Source of the DNA: an uncultured Lachnospiraceae bacterium
Lineage (GTDB): Bacteria > Bacillota > Clostridia > Lachnospirales > Lachnospiraceae
Direction of reading: 5' to 3'
Length of the DNA: 64,000 nucleotides
NCBI GenBank assembly: GCA_900315735.1
Contig: ONAD01000001.1
Coordinates: 186,001-250,000 of the forward strand
Every line of letters starts with the position of its first letter. Position 1 is the first letter of the stretch. Under the pieces are notes generated by a model. It searched no databases and had not been told where the DNA came from. It saw nothing but the letters and a program-made list of their open reading frames with translations. Position numbers and translations under genes: made by a program. This document shows positions 37,038-45,569 of this stretch, one piece after another.

Positions 37038-37658
37038 TTGGCTGATTATACATTGAACCAGGTAAATGACATGTATGTAGATGTCTTAAGAGAAATTGGA
37101 AATATTGGTGCCGGAAATGCAACCACTGCAATGGCAAATATGTTGAATATCCGGATTAATATGGATGTACCAAGAGTTGAATTACTGACTTTTCAGGAGT
37201 TGGGTTCCGCAATATGTCCGGAGGATGAGTCTATTGTGGGAATCTATCTGGAAGTAACGGATGATATTACCGGCAGTATGATGTTTCTTATGAAACTGGA
37301 TTCTGCACATTATCTTGTAAACAAGTTGATGGGACGTCCGGCAGACTATGCAGAGGATTTTGATGAGATGGACATGTCTGCATTGAAGGAAATTGGAAAT
37401 ATTATTGCCGGTTCTTATCTGAATGCACTTTCTGCTATGACACAGCTTACCATTGCACCTTCCGTTCCGTATATTGCAATTGATATGGCAGGAGCAATAC
37501 TTAGTGTCCCGGCAATACAGTTTGGTAAAATCGGAGATAATGCACTTATGATTACGACAGAATTCGGAGATGAAGTGATGATAGAAGGATATTTTATTCT
37601 GTTACCTGACCTTGAATCTTATGAGAAGATTCTGAAATCTCTGGGAATTACCTTATAA
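37038..37658 (+). CDS. cheC: CheY-P phosphatase CheC
   Basis: CheC (206 residues) dephosphorylates CheY-P and binds CheD. Its two active-site helices are VLREIGNIGAGNATTAMANML (near residues 16-36) and ALKEIGNIIAGSYLNALSAM (near 116-135), each with the E-xx-N pair. It starts at TTG 37038 after CAGGAGG. Its separation from cheW by a hairpin suggests a different expression level. Confidence 0.94.
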   Translation: MADYTLNQVNDMYVDVLREIGNIGAGNATTAMANMLNIRINMDVPRVELLTFQELGSAICPEDESIVGIYLEVTDDITGSMMFLMKLDSAHYLVNKLMGRPADYAEDFDEMDMSALKEIGNIIAGSYLNALSAMTQLTIAPSVPYIAIDMAGAILSVPAIQFGKIGDNALMITTEFGDEVMIEGYFILLPDLESYEKILKSLGITL

Positions 37659-37672
37659 GGAGAAGGGTATCA

Positions 37673-38158
37673 ATGGGTGAAGTAATAAAAGTTGGTATGG
37701 CAGATTTAAATATTTGTAAGGCTCCGGATACGATTACTACATTGGGACTTGGTTCCTGCATTGGAATAGCATTATTAGATCCGGTTACCAAGATTGGCGG
37801 ACTTGCACATATTATGCTGCCAGACAGTACAAAGATGAAAAATAATTCAAATATAGCAAAATTCGCAGACACAGGAATTGTAGAACTGGTTCGCCAGATG
37901 ACAGCGGCAGGAGCGGTAAAAAGCCGCCTTGTGGCAAAAATTGCAGGCGGAGCCAGAATGTTCGAGGTAAGCGGTAATTCAGAAGTAGGAAATATCGGAG
38001 CGAGAAATGCAGAAGCTTCCAGACAGAAATTAAAGGAACTGGGTATTCCGCTTCTGGCAGAAGATACGGGATTAAATTATGGACGTACGGTAGAACTGCA
38101 TTGCGATACCGGAGAGTTCTATATTAAATCTGTTGGAAAAGAACTGAAAATTATTTAG
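37673..38158 (+). CDS. cheD: Chemoreceptor glutamine deamidase CheD
   Basis: CheD (161 residues) deamidates receptor glutamines and stimulates CheC. The catalytic cysteine C29 (LGLGSCIGIALLD) and histidine H46 (GLAHIMLPDS) are present, as are AKIAGGARMF and the C-terminal strand. It immediately follows cheC, its binding partner. Confidence 0.95.
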   Translation: MGEVIKVGMADLNICKAPDTITTLGLGSCIGIALLDPVTKIGGLAHIMLPDSTKMKNNSNIAKFADTGIVELVRQMTAAGAVKSRLVAKIAGGARMFEVSGNSEVGNIGARNAEASRQKLKELGIPLLAEDTGLNYGRTVELHCDTGEFYIKSVGKELKII

Positions 38159-38173
38159 ATTGAGGACAGAACG

Positions 38174-38482
38174 ATGAAGACAAAACCAATTCCTGCGATT
38201 GTAATGCTGACCGCAGGATTTATCACTTGTATAGTGGCAATCTTTCAGAAGATGGAATTGCTGGCATTTACAAAGACATTGTTGCTGGTGCTTATCCTGT
38301 TTTACATACTTGGGGGTATTGCAGCTTATATTCTGGAAAAGAATTTTAAAGCGATGAAGGATGAAAAGAACGGCACAGCAGAGGATGCAGACAGTGATGC
38401 ACAGGACGCGGCTGATGAAAAGAAAGACAATGCATCAGAAAAGTCAGAAGAAGAGGAAGAGAAAAAAGCGAAAGAAGAGTAA
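38174..38482 (+). CDS. Hypothetical small membrane protein with acidic tail
   Basis: This 102-residue protein is not assigned to a family. Two transmembrane helices are visible (about residues 7-25 and 31-55). They are followed by a basic stretch and a highly charged tail rich in Glu, Asp, Lys and Ala. It is embedded between cheD and sigD, so it is expressed with the chemotaxis genes. The tail could recruit a cytoplasmic partner; no function can be named. Confidence 0.7.
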   Translation: MKTKPIPAIVMLTAGFITCIVAIFQKMELLAFTKTLLLVLILFYILGGIAAYILEKNFKAMKDEKNGTAEDADSDAQDAADEKKDNASEKSEEEEEKKAKEE

Positions 38483-38506
38483 TTATAAGAAACCGGAGGC
38501 TATGGC

Positions 38507-39277
38507 ATGAAAACAGTCGACAGAGAAAAACTGTGGGAAAGCTATCAGAAAAATCCAGTATCTGAAATACGGGAACAGATTATCATAGAATATGCTCCGC
38601 TGGTTAAATTAGTAGCGGGCAGATTAAGTATGTATCTTGGATATAATGTAGAATACGAGGATTTAGTCAGTTACGGAATCTTTGGACTGATTGATGCGAT
38701 TGATAAATTTGACCGAAGCAAGGATGTTAAATTTGAAACATATGCAAGCCTTCGAATCCGTGGGGCAATATTAGACCAGATTCGTAAGATGGACTGGATA
38801 CCGAGGGCTGTTCGCCAAAAACAGAAAAAGATTGACGAAGCAATTAAGAATATAGAGATGAAAACAGGAAAGACTGCATTGGATGAAGAGATTGCAGGTG
38901 AACTTGGAGTATCCGAGGATGAATATTTAAACTGGCAGTCCCAGTTAAAAATCACCAATGTTGTTTCCTTAAATGAATTTGTGGAGCAGGGAACAGAACC
39001 TGCCATGGATGCGACAAAAAATTCCCATTTTGCACAGCCGGAAGATGTGGTGGCGGAAAGTGAACTGAAAGAGGTTTTAACACAGAGCCTTGAGACACTG
39101 ACAGAAAAAGAACGTAAGGTAATAGAGTTATACTATTATGAAGAACTTACCTTAAAAGAAATCAGCAGTATCCTGGAAGTGTCGGAATCAAGAATTTCAC
39201 AGTTACATACCAGAGCACTGGCAAAGATGAAGAAGAAAATGGGAAGTTATATGGATATACTGGTAGACGAGAGGTAG
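38507..39277 (+). CDS. sigD: Motility sigma factor SigD/FliA (sigma-28)
   Basis: This 256-residue sigma factor directs late flagellar and chemotaxis genes. Region 2 has YEDLVSYGIFGLIDAIDKFD and FETYASLRIRGAILDQIRKMDW. Region 3 has VRQKQKKIDEAI. Region 4 has LKEISSILEVSESRISQLHTRAL. GGAGG lies eight bases before the ATG. The anti-sigma factor flgM is not in the window. Confidence 0.95.
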   Translation: MKTVDREKLWESYQKNPVSEIREQIIIEYAPLVKLVAGRLSMYLGYNVEYEDLVSYGIFGLIDAIDKFDRSKDVKFETYASLRIRGAILDQIRKMDWIPRAVRQKQKKIDEAIKNIEMKTGKTALDEEIAGELGVSEDEYLNWQSQLKITNVVSLNEFVEQGTEPAMDATKNSHFAQPEDVVAESELKEVLTQSLETLTEKERKVIELYYYEELTLKEISSILEVSESRISQLHTRALAKMKKKMGSYMDILVDER

Positions 39278-39290
39278 AAGGAGGGAAGCT

Positions 39291-40886
39291 ATGGGACAGG
39301 CAAATGCTTATTTTCAACTTGTAATTAAGGAACATGCGACTTATATAAAGCTTTTCCCGGCAGCTTCAGATGGAAATGTTATTGAGATTGGGGAAATAAC
39401 AGAGTATCTGGAAAGACACGGTTGCGCGGATTATAATTTAAAAGAGCTGGTTGCAGCAATTAATAACAATGAACCGGCAGAGATTGCGGTAGGAAACATT
39501 TATCCGATTCAGGTAAACGAAGAGATGACGGTAACTGTATCAGCAGATGCGATGGAAGCAGTCTGCAGATTTTATCCGGCTGCAGGCGGCACGAATATGA
39601 ATGTGCAGGAAATCCTGCGTGATTTAACTGCAAAGGGTGTAAAATCCGGAGTCGATCAGGATGCAATTTTGAACTTTTTCCAGAATAAGACTTACTGTAC
39701 AGACTATGTGATGGCAAAAGGAAAGAAGCCGGTAGACGGACAGGATGCCAGAATAGAATATTACTTTAATACAGATGTTAATTTAAAACCGAAGAAAAAT
39801 GAAGATGGTTCGGTAGATTACCGTGAATTAAATGTAATCAGCCATATCAAAGAAGGAGACCTTCTGGCAAAATTATTCCCGGAAGACCGTGGTGTCCAAG
39901 GCTATGATGTTCTTGGAAAAGAAATCAAACCAAGACAGGTTCGTTCCCTTCGGTTAGAATATGGAAACAATATTAAGATATCGGATGATAAAATGGAACT
40001 TTACTCCGAAGTGACCGGACATGCCAGTCTGGTAAATGGTAAAGTATTCGTATCGGATGTCTATGAAGTACCGGCAGATGTGGACAATTCCACCGGTAAT
40101 ATTGATTATCCGGGAAATGTTACGGTAAGAGGAAATGTAAAAGGCGGCTTTTCCATTATTGCAAAAGGTGACGTAGTAGTTGAAGGTGTAGTAGAAGATG
40201 CACTGATACAGGCCGGAGGTCAGATTGTTGTAAAAAGAGGGATTCACGGAATGACAAAAGGAGTGCTCAGAGCACAGGGAAATGTCATCTGTAAGTTTAT
40301 TGAGAATGCAACCATTATTTCCGGAGGTTATGTGGAGACAGATTCTATTTTACATAGTAAAGTATCTGCTGCAACAGAAGTCCGTGTCAGCGGTAAGAAT
40401 GGATTTATTACAGGCGGTGTTATCCGTGCCGGAAGTCTGGTAGAAGCCCAGACCATCGGTTCCAGCCTTGGAGCAGGAACCCGTATTGAAGTTGGTGTGG
40501 ATCCGGAGAAGAAGGAACGCTATGTGAAAGTCCAGGAAGAACTGCTTCAGTTAAATAAGACCATTGAGCAGATTCGGACAATTCTTACTACTTATGGAGA
40601 GAAGCTTAAGAATAAAGAAAAACTGGATCAGGAAAAGATACAATATATTGAACAGCTTATGCGTGCCTTTAAGGAGAAGGAAGCACAGCGTACACCATTA
40701 GAACATGAATATGAAAGACTGCAGAGCATATTAAATGGAAGCAGCAATGCAAGAGTAAAAGTTTCAAAGACGCTGTATGCGGGTGTAATTGTAAATATTA
40801 CGGATGTAAGTCTTATTGTAAAGGATGACAGAAGCTTCTGCCAGCTTTATAAGGACGAGGGTGAAGTGAAAATCTCAAATATGTAA
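39291..40886 (+). CDS. FapA family (DUF342) beta-helix protein
   Basis: The 531-residue protein has the FapA/DUF342 arrangement. An N-terminal mixed domain is followed by a right-handed beta-helix of V/G-rich repeats (about residues 255-400, e.g. GNVTVRGNVKGGFSIIAKGDVVVEG). An alpha-helical coiled coil (about 405-470) and a short beta tail end it. Relatives occur in motility and polarity loci, but their biochemistry is poorly known; polymer or scaffold behaviour is inferred from the fold. It lies between sigD and the SwrB-like gene. Confidence 0.85.
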   Translation: MGQANAYFQLVIKEHATYIKLFPAASDGNVIEIGEITEYLERHGCADYNLKELVAAINNNEPAEIAVGNIYPIQVNEEMTVTVSADAMEAVCRFYPAAGGTNMNVQEILRDLTAKGVKSGVDQDAILNFFQNKTYCTDYVMAKGKKPVDGQDARIEYYFNTDVNLKPKKNEDGSVDYRELNVISHIKEGDLLAKLFPEDRGVQGYDVLGKEIKPRQVRSLRLEYGNNIKISDDKMELYSEVTGHASLVNGKVFVSDVYEVPADVDNSTGNIDYPGNVTVRGNVKGGFSIIAKGDVVVEGVVEDALIQAGGQIVVKRGIHGMTKGVLRAQGNVICKFIENATIISGGYVETDSILHSKVSAATEVRVSGKNGFITGGVIRAGSLVEAQTIGSSLGAGTRIEVGVDPEKKERYVKVQEELLQLNKTIEQIRTILTTYGEKLKNKEKLDQEKIQYIEQLMRAFKEKEAQRTPLEHEYERLQSILNGSSNARVKVSKTLYAGVIVNITDVSLIVKDDRSFCQLYKDEGEVKISNM

Positions 40887-40922
40887 TGCCATACGATTGA
40901 GGCAGGCTGGAGGTGCAGGGAT

Positions 40923-41231
40923 ATGTCAATTCGTCCGGTAGATATGAATGGAGTTATCCAGAGAACGCAGGATGTGGGAACGCTGAAACAACAGCAGGAT
41001 GTGAAACCGATGGTAGATCAGCAGAACATCCAGATAGAAGTGCAGAGAGAGGAATACCGCCAGGCAGAACAGGTGACTAAGAAAGATGATTCCCAGATGG
41101 AAGAACATCGTTTTGATGCAAAGGAAGAGGGAAATGGTCAGTACCAGAGACAGGAACAGCGGAAGAAGAAACAGAAGGAAGACCGTGTGATTATCAAAGG
41201 TGCAACCGGTGGTTTTGACGTAAAAATATAA
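40923..41231 (+). CDS. Hypothetical Gln/Lys-rich protein
   Basis: This 102-residue, soluble, strongly hydrophilic protein is rich in Gln, Glu, Lys and Arg and ends VIIKGATGGFDVKI. No domain is recognised. It has a GGAGGTG site upstream and lies between the FapA-like and SwrB-like genes. The short beta-like C-terminus is the only ordered-looking part. Confidence 0.65.
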   Translation: MSIRPVDMNGVIQRTQDVGTLKQQQDVKPMVDQQNIQIEVQREEYRQAEQVTKKDDSQMEEHRFDAKEEGNGQYQRQEQRKKKQKEDRVIIKGATGGFDVKI

Positions 41232-41250
41232 AAAGGAGTGTATCTGACAG

Positions 41251-41916
41251 ATGACAGGTGTGGAGATTATCCTGATTCTGGCAGGTCTGGTTATGATGAT
41301 TGGAAGCTTTATGGTAACAGAGAAGCTTTCCGGTGCAGAATTAGACCGTATTTCGGAACTGAGTCAGAATGAGATAAAAAAAATACTGGAAAACAAATTG
41401 AAAGATGCAGAGGTTGCAATAGAAGACCAGATTGACCATGCAATAGAAGATTCCATGGATAAAGTGGAGCGGGCGCTGGATAAAGAGACCAATGAAAAAA
41501 TGCTGGCAATCGGTGAATACTCCGATACTGTTATGGAGAAGATGAACCAGACCCATAATGAGATTATGTTCTTATATAGTATGTTAAATGACAAGCATAC
41601 AGAACTGACAAAGCTTGCCGGACAGATTGGTGAGATGTCAGCAGAAATCGGGGAAAGCTTAGAAGAAGCAAAAGAATCTGCGGCAAAAGAACCGGAAGAG
41701 GTAAAAGCGGCAGAGGAGCCGGTGGAGCCGGAAGCGGAAGCACCGGCCGGAGAGACAGAAACACAGCCGGAGCCGATGAATCACAACGAGAAAATCCTTG
41801 CTTTATATGCTGAGGGTAAATCTTATGTTGAGATTGCAAGAGAACTTGGACTTGGACTTGGTGAAGTAAAGCTTGTAATAGGATTGTATAAAGGAGTAGA
41901 TACAGGTGAAGTTTAA
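41251..41916 (+). CDS. SwrB-like membrane-anchored coiled-coil protein (DUF6115 type)
   Basis: The 221-residue protein has an N-terminal transmembrane helix (about residues 4-22). A long coiled coil (about 28-150), an acidic Pro/Glu linker and a C-terminal helix-turn-helix-like segment (EKILALYAEGKSYVEIAREL followed by GEVKLVIGLYKG) complete it. Its position after sigD and before rpsB matches B. subtilis swrB (ylxL), whose product promotes basal-body export activation. The assignment rests on architecture and synteny. Confidence 0.7.
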   Translation: MTGVEIILILAGLVMMIGSFMVTEKLSGAELDRISELSQNEIKKILENKLKDAEVAIEDQIDHAIEDSMDKVERALDKETNEKMLAIGEYSDTVMEKMNQTHNEIMFLYSMLNDKHTELTKLAGQIGEMSAEIGESLEEAKESAAKEPEEVKAAEEPVEPEAEAPAGETETQPEPMNHNEKILALYAEGKSYVEIARELGLGLGEVKLVIGLYKGVDTGEV

Positions 41917-42457
41917 ATATTATCTGAGAGGCTTGGGAATTGGTATTCTGATAAGCACGATTATCTTATCCATATCATTTGCAATGAAAAAAAGTGACCT
42001 TTCAGATGATGAAATCATTGCAAGAGCAAAAGAACTTGGAATGGTAATGGAAGATACCGGAAAAGATACCATACCAAAAGCCACAGAAACGGAAGATGAG
42101 ATTCCAAAGAGCACAGAAAATGGTTCCGATACCGGGCAGACAGGTGCACAGCCGGGAACAGAAAATTCCGGAGAGACACCGGTGGATGCAGGAACGGATG
42201 GAGCAGATGGTACACAGCCGTCACAGGATGGAACTGTTGTGCAGAAGGAATTTACCGTAGAAGTAGGAGATTCTTCCAATGCTGTTTCACAGCGTCTGCA
42301 GGAAGAAGGTCTTGTGGACAATGCAGAAGCTTTTAATAAATATATGGTAGATAATAATTATGCCAATTTTGTCCTGCCGGGAACCGTAACGATTCCGGAG
42401 GGAGCAGGATATGAAGAAGTTGCCGGAATTCTTACAGACAAAACAATTCATCATTAA
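41906..42457 (+). CDS. Membrane protein with MltG/YceG N-terminal-like domain, no catalytic domain
   Basis: The 183-residue protein has an N-terminal transmembrane helix (about residues 8-27), a Thr/Glu/Gly/Asp-rich spacer and a C-terminal LysM-like domain (about 110-180). That domain resembles the N-terminal part of endolytic transglycosylase MltG (GDSSNAVSQRLQEEGLVDNA, FVLPGTVTIPEG). The catalytic YceG domain is absent, so it is probably a wall-binding or MltG-related accessory protein. GTG 41906 overlaps the end of the SwrB-like gene, with AAGGAG ten bases upstream. Confidence 0.7.
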   Translation: MKFKYYLRGLGIGILISTIILSISFAMKKSDLSDDEIIARAKELGMVMEDTGKDTIPKATETEDEIPKSTENGSDTGQTGAQPGTENSGETPVDAGTDGADGTQPSQDGTVVQKEFTVEVGDSSNAVSQRLQEEGLVDNAEAFNKYMVDNNYANFVLPGTVTIPEGAGYEEVAGILTDKTIHH

Positions 42458-42464
42458 AAAAAGG

Positions 42465-42493
42465 TTGCATAGCATGGCTGATTATGATATAAT
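42465..42493 (+). promoter_or_regulatory. rpsB promoter
   Basis: TTGCAT (42465-42470) and TATAAT (42488-42493) are spaced by exactly 17 bases. The start point would be near 42500, leaving a leader of about 100 bases. No terminator separates it from the preceding fla/che genes. Confidence 0.75.
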
Positions 42494-42525
42494 CCATGCG
42501 TTGCGATAAATTTACACATATACCG

Positions 42526-42560
42526 ATTGTCAGATTGGTGCCGCAAGGTTGTCTGATAAT
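42526..42560 (+). promoter_or_regulatory. Structured rpsB leader (possible S2 autoregulatory element)
   Basis: ATTGTCAGA (42526-42534) pairs with TCTGATAAT (42552-42560), with one G-T pair, around an internal G-rich loop (TTGGTGCCGCAAGGTTG). It ends about 30 bases before the rpsB ribosome site. Feedback control by S2 is inferred from its place. Confidence 0.45.
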
Positions 42561-42599
42561 AAGAAGTATATGGAAGAATAACCAAATGGAGGAAAAACA

Positions 42600-43337
42600 A
42601 TGAGCGTTATTTCAATGAAACAGTTATTAGAAGCAGGTGTTCATTTCGGACATCAGACCAGAAGATGGAACCCTAAAATGGCTCCATACATCTACACAGA
42701 GAGAAATGGTATCTACATCATCGACTTACAGAAATCTGTAGGTAAAGTAGATGAGGCTTACAAAGCTATGGCAGATATCGCTGCTGAAGGTGGTACTATT
42801 CTTTTCGTAGGAACAAAGAAACAGGCTCAGGATGCTATCAAAACAGAAGCAGAGCGTTGTAACATGTTCTATGTAAACGAGAGATGGTTAGGTGGTATGC
42901 TTACTAACTTCAAGACAATCCAGAGCCGTATTGCAAGATTAAAAGCAATCGAAGCTATGGAAGAGGATGGAACATTTGATGTTCTTCCTAAGAAAGAAGT
43001 TATCAAATTAAAGAAAGAATTAGATAAATTACAGAAGAACTTAGGCGGAATCAAAGAAATGAAGAAGATTCCGGATGCTATCTTTATCGTAGATCCTAAG
43101 AAAGAAAGAATCTGCGTTCAGGAAGCACATTCTTTAGGAATTCCACTTATCGGTATCGCAGATACAAACTGTGACCCAGAAGAGTTAGATTATGTAATTC
43201 CTGGTAACGATGATGCAATCAGAGCCGTTAAATTAATCGTTTCTAAAATGGCTGATGCTGTTATCGAAGCAAATCAGGGAACTGTTGATGTTGACGCTGA
43301 AGCTGCAGAGGATGCAGAAGAAGCTGTAGAGGCATAA
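42600..43337 (+). CDS. rpsB: 30S ribosomal protein S2
   Basis: S2 (245 residues) is a small-subunit protein essential for translation initiation. The N-terminal signature [57 protein letters not shown] and [29 protein letters not shown] are all present. The tail is acidic and Ala/Glu-rich. GGAGG precedes the ATG. Confidence 0.98.
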   Translation: MSVISMKQLLEAGVHFGHQTRRWNPKMAPYIYTERNGIYIIDLQKSVGKVDEAYKAMADIAAEGGTILFVGTKKQAQDAIKTEAERCNMFYVNERWLGGMLTNFKTIQSRIARLKAIEAMEEDGTFDVLPKKEVIKLKKELDKLQKNLGGIKEMKKIPDAIFIVDPKKERICVQEAHSLGIPLIGIADTNCDPEELDYVIPGNDDAIRAVKLIVSKMADAVIEANQGTVDVDAEAAEDAEEAVEA

Positions 43338-43383
43338 GAACAGTACTTTAAACGATAAGAAACACACGACGTGTGTATAAAAC

Positions 43384-43408
43384 AGGACAGACAGTAATTG
43401 CCTGTCCT
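43384..43408 (+). other. Hairpin between rpsB and tsf
   Basis: AGGACAG (43384-43390) pairs with CTGTCCT (43402-43408). The T-run after it is interrupted, so it is more likely an attenuator or processing site than a full terminator. Confidence 0.5.
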
Positions 43409-43442
43409 TACCTTTAGAAAAAATAAATGGAGGAAAATGAAG

Positions 43443-44381
43443 ATGGCTATTACAGCAGCAATGGTAAAAGAACTGCGTGAATTAACCGGCGCAGGAATGA
43501 TGGATTGTAAAAAAGCATTAGGTGAAACAGACGGCAACATGGATGAGGCTGTTGAATATTTAAGAAAAAACGGACAGGCAAAAGCTGAGAAGAAAGCTGG
43601 AAGAATCGCAGCAGAAGGTCTTTGTACTGTTGTAGTAAAAGATGACAAGACAGCAGCAGTTGTTGAAGTAAACTCTGAGACAGACTTCGTTGCTAAGAAT
43701 GATACATTCCGTGAGTTCGTAGAAGCTGTTGCAACACAGGCAGTAAACTCTGACGCAGCAGATATGGATGCATTCATGGAAGAAAAATGGAATGCAGATG
43801 AAAGCAAGACTGTAAAAGATGCATTAGTAGAGAAAGTTGCAGTAATCGGAGAGAACTTAAAGATTCGTAGATTTGAAAAAGTTGTAGCTGAGAATGGTTG
43901 TGTTGTATCTTACATCCATGGCGGCGGAAGAATCGGTGTTATCGTTGATGCTGATACAACTGTTGTAAATGATGCAGTGAAAGAAGCATTAACAAACATT
44001 GCAATGCAGATTGCAGCTTTAAATCCAAAATATGTTTCCAGAGACGAAGTAAGTGCTGATTACATCGCACATGAGAAAGAGATTCTCTTAGCTCAGATTA
44101 TGAACGACCCGAAAGAGTCCCAGAAACCGGAAAAGGTTATCCACGGAATGATCGAAGGACGTATCAGCAAAGAGTTAAAAGAAATCTGCTTAGTAGATCA
44201 GGTATATGTAAAAGCAGAAGACGGAAAACAGACAGTTGGAAAATACTTAGAGCAGGTTTCCAAAGAAGTTGGTGCTACTGTATCTGTTAAGAAATTTGTA
44301 CGTTTCGAAACAGGTGAAGGATTAGAGAAGAAAAATGAAGACTTCGCTGCAGAAGTTGCTGCTCAGATAGCAGGAAACTAA
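43443..44381 (+). CDS. tsf: Translation elongation factor Ts
   Basis: EF-Ts (312 residues) recycles EF-Tu GDP. The N-terminal UBA-like domain AITAAMVKELRELTGAGMMDCKKAL and TDFVAKNDTFREFV are diagnostic. ATG 43443 gives the classical MAITAAMVKELR start with GGAGG nine bases upstream; an ATG at 43437 is too close to that site. Confidence 0.97.
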   Translation: MAITAAMVKELRELTGAGMMDCKKALGETDGNMDEAVEYLRKNGQAKAEKKAGRIAAEGLCTVVVKDDKTAAVVEVNSETDFVAKNDTFREFVEAVATQAVNSDAADMDAFMEEKWNADESKTVKDALVEKVAVIGENLKIRRFEKVVAENGCVVSYIHGGGRIGVIVDADTTVVNDAVKEALTNIAMQIAALNPKYVSRDEVSADYIAHEKEILLAQIMNDPKESQKPEKVIHGMIEGRISKELKEICLVDQVYVKAEDGKQTVGKYLEQVSKEVGATVSVKKFVRFETGEGLEKKNEDFAAEVAAQIAGN

Positions 44382-44411
44382 GTCGCAAGGCATATATTGT
44401 AAATGTACATT

Positions 44412-44450
44412 AAATTCCCCTGTAGAGTGATTTCTGCAGGGGAATTTTCT
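44412..44450 (+). terminator. Rho-independent terminator of rpsB-tsf
   Basis: AAATTCCCCTG (44412-44422) pairs perfectly with CAGGGGAATTT (44437-44447). The stem is extended by three more pairs inward and followed by TTCT. Confidence 0.85.
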
Positions 44451-44457
44451 GACAAAA
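44443..44457 (+). promoter_or_regulatory. CodY-box-like sequence
   Basis: AATTTTCTGACAAAA matches the CodY box at 12 of 15 positions. It overlaps the terminator tail, about 70 bases upstream of the next promoter. The overlap with the hairpin makes chance similarity possible. Confidence 0.25.
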
Positions 44458-44522
44458 GAAAGAAAAATCTCGAAAAGTAATTCAATTAAAATTGTTTTTT
44501 ATAGTGATATTTTGTTAAAGTG

Positions 44523-44531
44523 TGTTACAAT
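44523..44531 (+). promoter_or_regulatory. Extended -10 promoter for the deacetylase-bactofilin genes
   Basis: TGTTACAAT gives an extended -10 (TGn followed by TACAAT), 34 bases before the ATG at 44565. No good -35 is seen at the standard distance. Confidence 0.45.
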
Positions 44532-44564
44532 AGAAAAGAGATTTTATGACCGGGAGGTCACTAC

Positions 44565-45548
44565 ATGGAAGAGAAGACCACGAATGGGTTAAAGGAACAG
44601 CGGGAAAGGCGAAAACGCATTAATCGCATGAAAACGGGGATTATCATGTCTATCTTCGTATGGATGCTGATATCGATTATTTTATGTGTGGTATTGTTGT
44701 GCCGGGTGATTTCTTTACAGAATCAGATAGACAGGCTGGTATCAAGCGGTATTGTTTCCGGACAGGTACAGCAGGATGAGAATCAGTCGAAGGGTGAACT
44801 GCCCGCCGGAACGGAATTGCAGACAGATACGGAATATCAGGATTTGAGTGCGGATAATTCCATTGTCCAGCCGCTGGTAGCTGAAGATGAAAGCAATAAG
44901 GCACAGCCGGGAGACCAGCTTAAGGTATATCTTACCTTTGACGATGGGCCAAGCTCCAATACGGCGGCTATTTTAGATACATTGGCACAGTATAATGTGA
45001 AAGCAACATTTTTCGTTGTGGGAAAAGAAGATGAAGAGTCCCAGGAAATGTATAAAAGAATCGTAGATGAGGGACACACACTGGGAATGCATTCCTATTC
45101 CCATAAATACAGTGTGATTTATGATTCGCTTGAAAATTTTGAAGATGATTTTACCAAGATACAGAATTATCTTTATGATATAACGGGAGAAGATTGTCAT
45201 TACTATCGTTTCCCGGGTGGAAGCAGCAATCAGGTCAGCAATACGGATATGAAGGATTTTATCAAATATCTGAATGAACAGGATGTTACTTATTTTGACT
45301 GGAATGTAACCAGTGGAGATGCTACTTCACAGGCATATACAGCAGAAGACCTGGTAGACCATGTGATGGAAGATGTGGTAAAATATAAGACATCAGTTGT
45401 TTTGCTTCATGATGCAAATACGAAGGAAACAACGGTGGAAGCCTTAGGCCCGATGATTGAGGCGTTACAGGCACAGGGAGTAGAATTACTTCCGATTACT
45501 GAGGATACAACTGTAATACAGCATATCAGTGCAGACAGTGTTCAATAG
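44565..45548 (+). CDS. Membrane-anchored polysaccharide deacetylase (NodB domain)
   Basis: This family removes N-acetyl groups from peptidoglycan or related glycans outside the cell. The 327-residue protein has a basic N-terminus, one transmembrane helix (about residues 24-47) and a hydrophilic stalk. The NodB domain has TFDDGPS (D126, D127), the metal-binding H176-SYS-H180, RFPGGS (R215 onward), DWNVTSGDA and LLHD. All catalytic motifs are present. Its own promoter and position just before a bactofilin gene suggest cell-wall shaping. Confidence 0.92.
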   Translation: MEEKTTNGLKEQRERRKRINRMKTGIIMSIFVWMLISIILCVVLLCRVISLQNQIDRLVSSGIVSGQVQQDENQSKGELPAGTELQTDTEYQDLSADNSIVQPLVAEDESNKAQPGDQLKVYLTFDDGPSSNTAAILDTLAQYNVKATFFVVGKEDEESQEMYKRIVDEGHTLGMHSYSHKYSVIYDSLENFEDDFTKIQNYLYDITGEDCHYYRFPGGSSNQVSNTDMKDFIKYLNEQDVTYFDWNVTSGDATSQAYTAEDLVDHVMEDVVKYKTSVVLLHDANTKETTVEALGPMIEALQAQGVELLPITEDTTVIQHISADSVQ

Positions 45549-45569
45549 AGAAAATGGAGGTTTTTAAGA

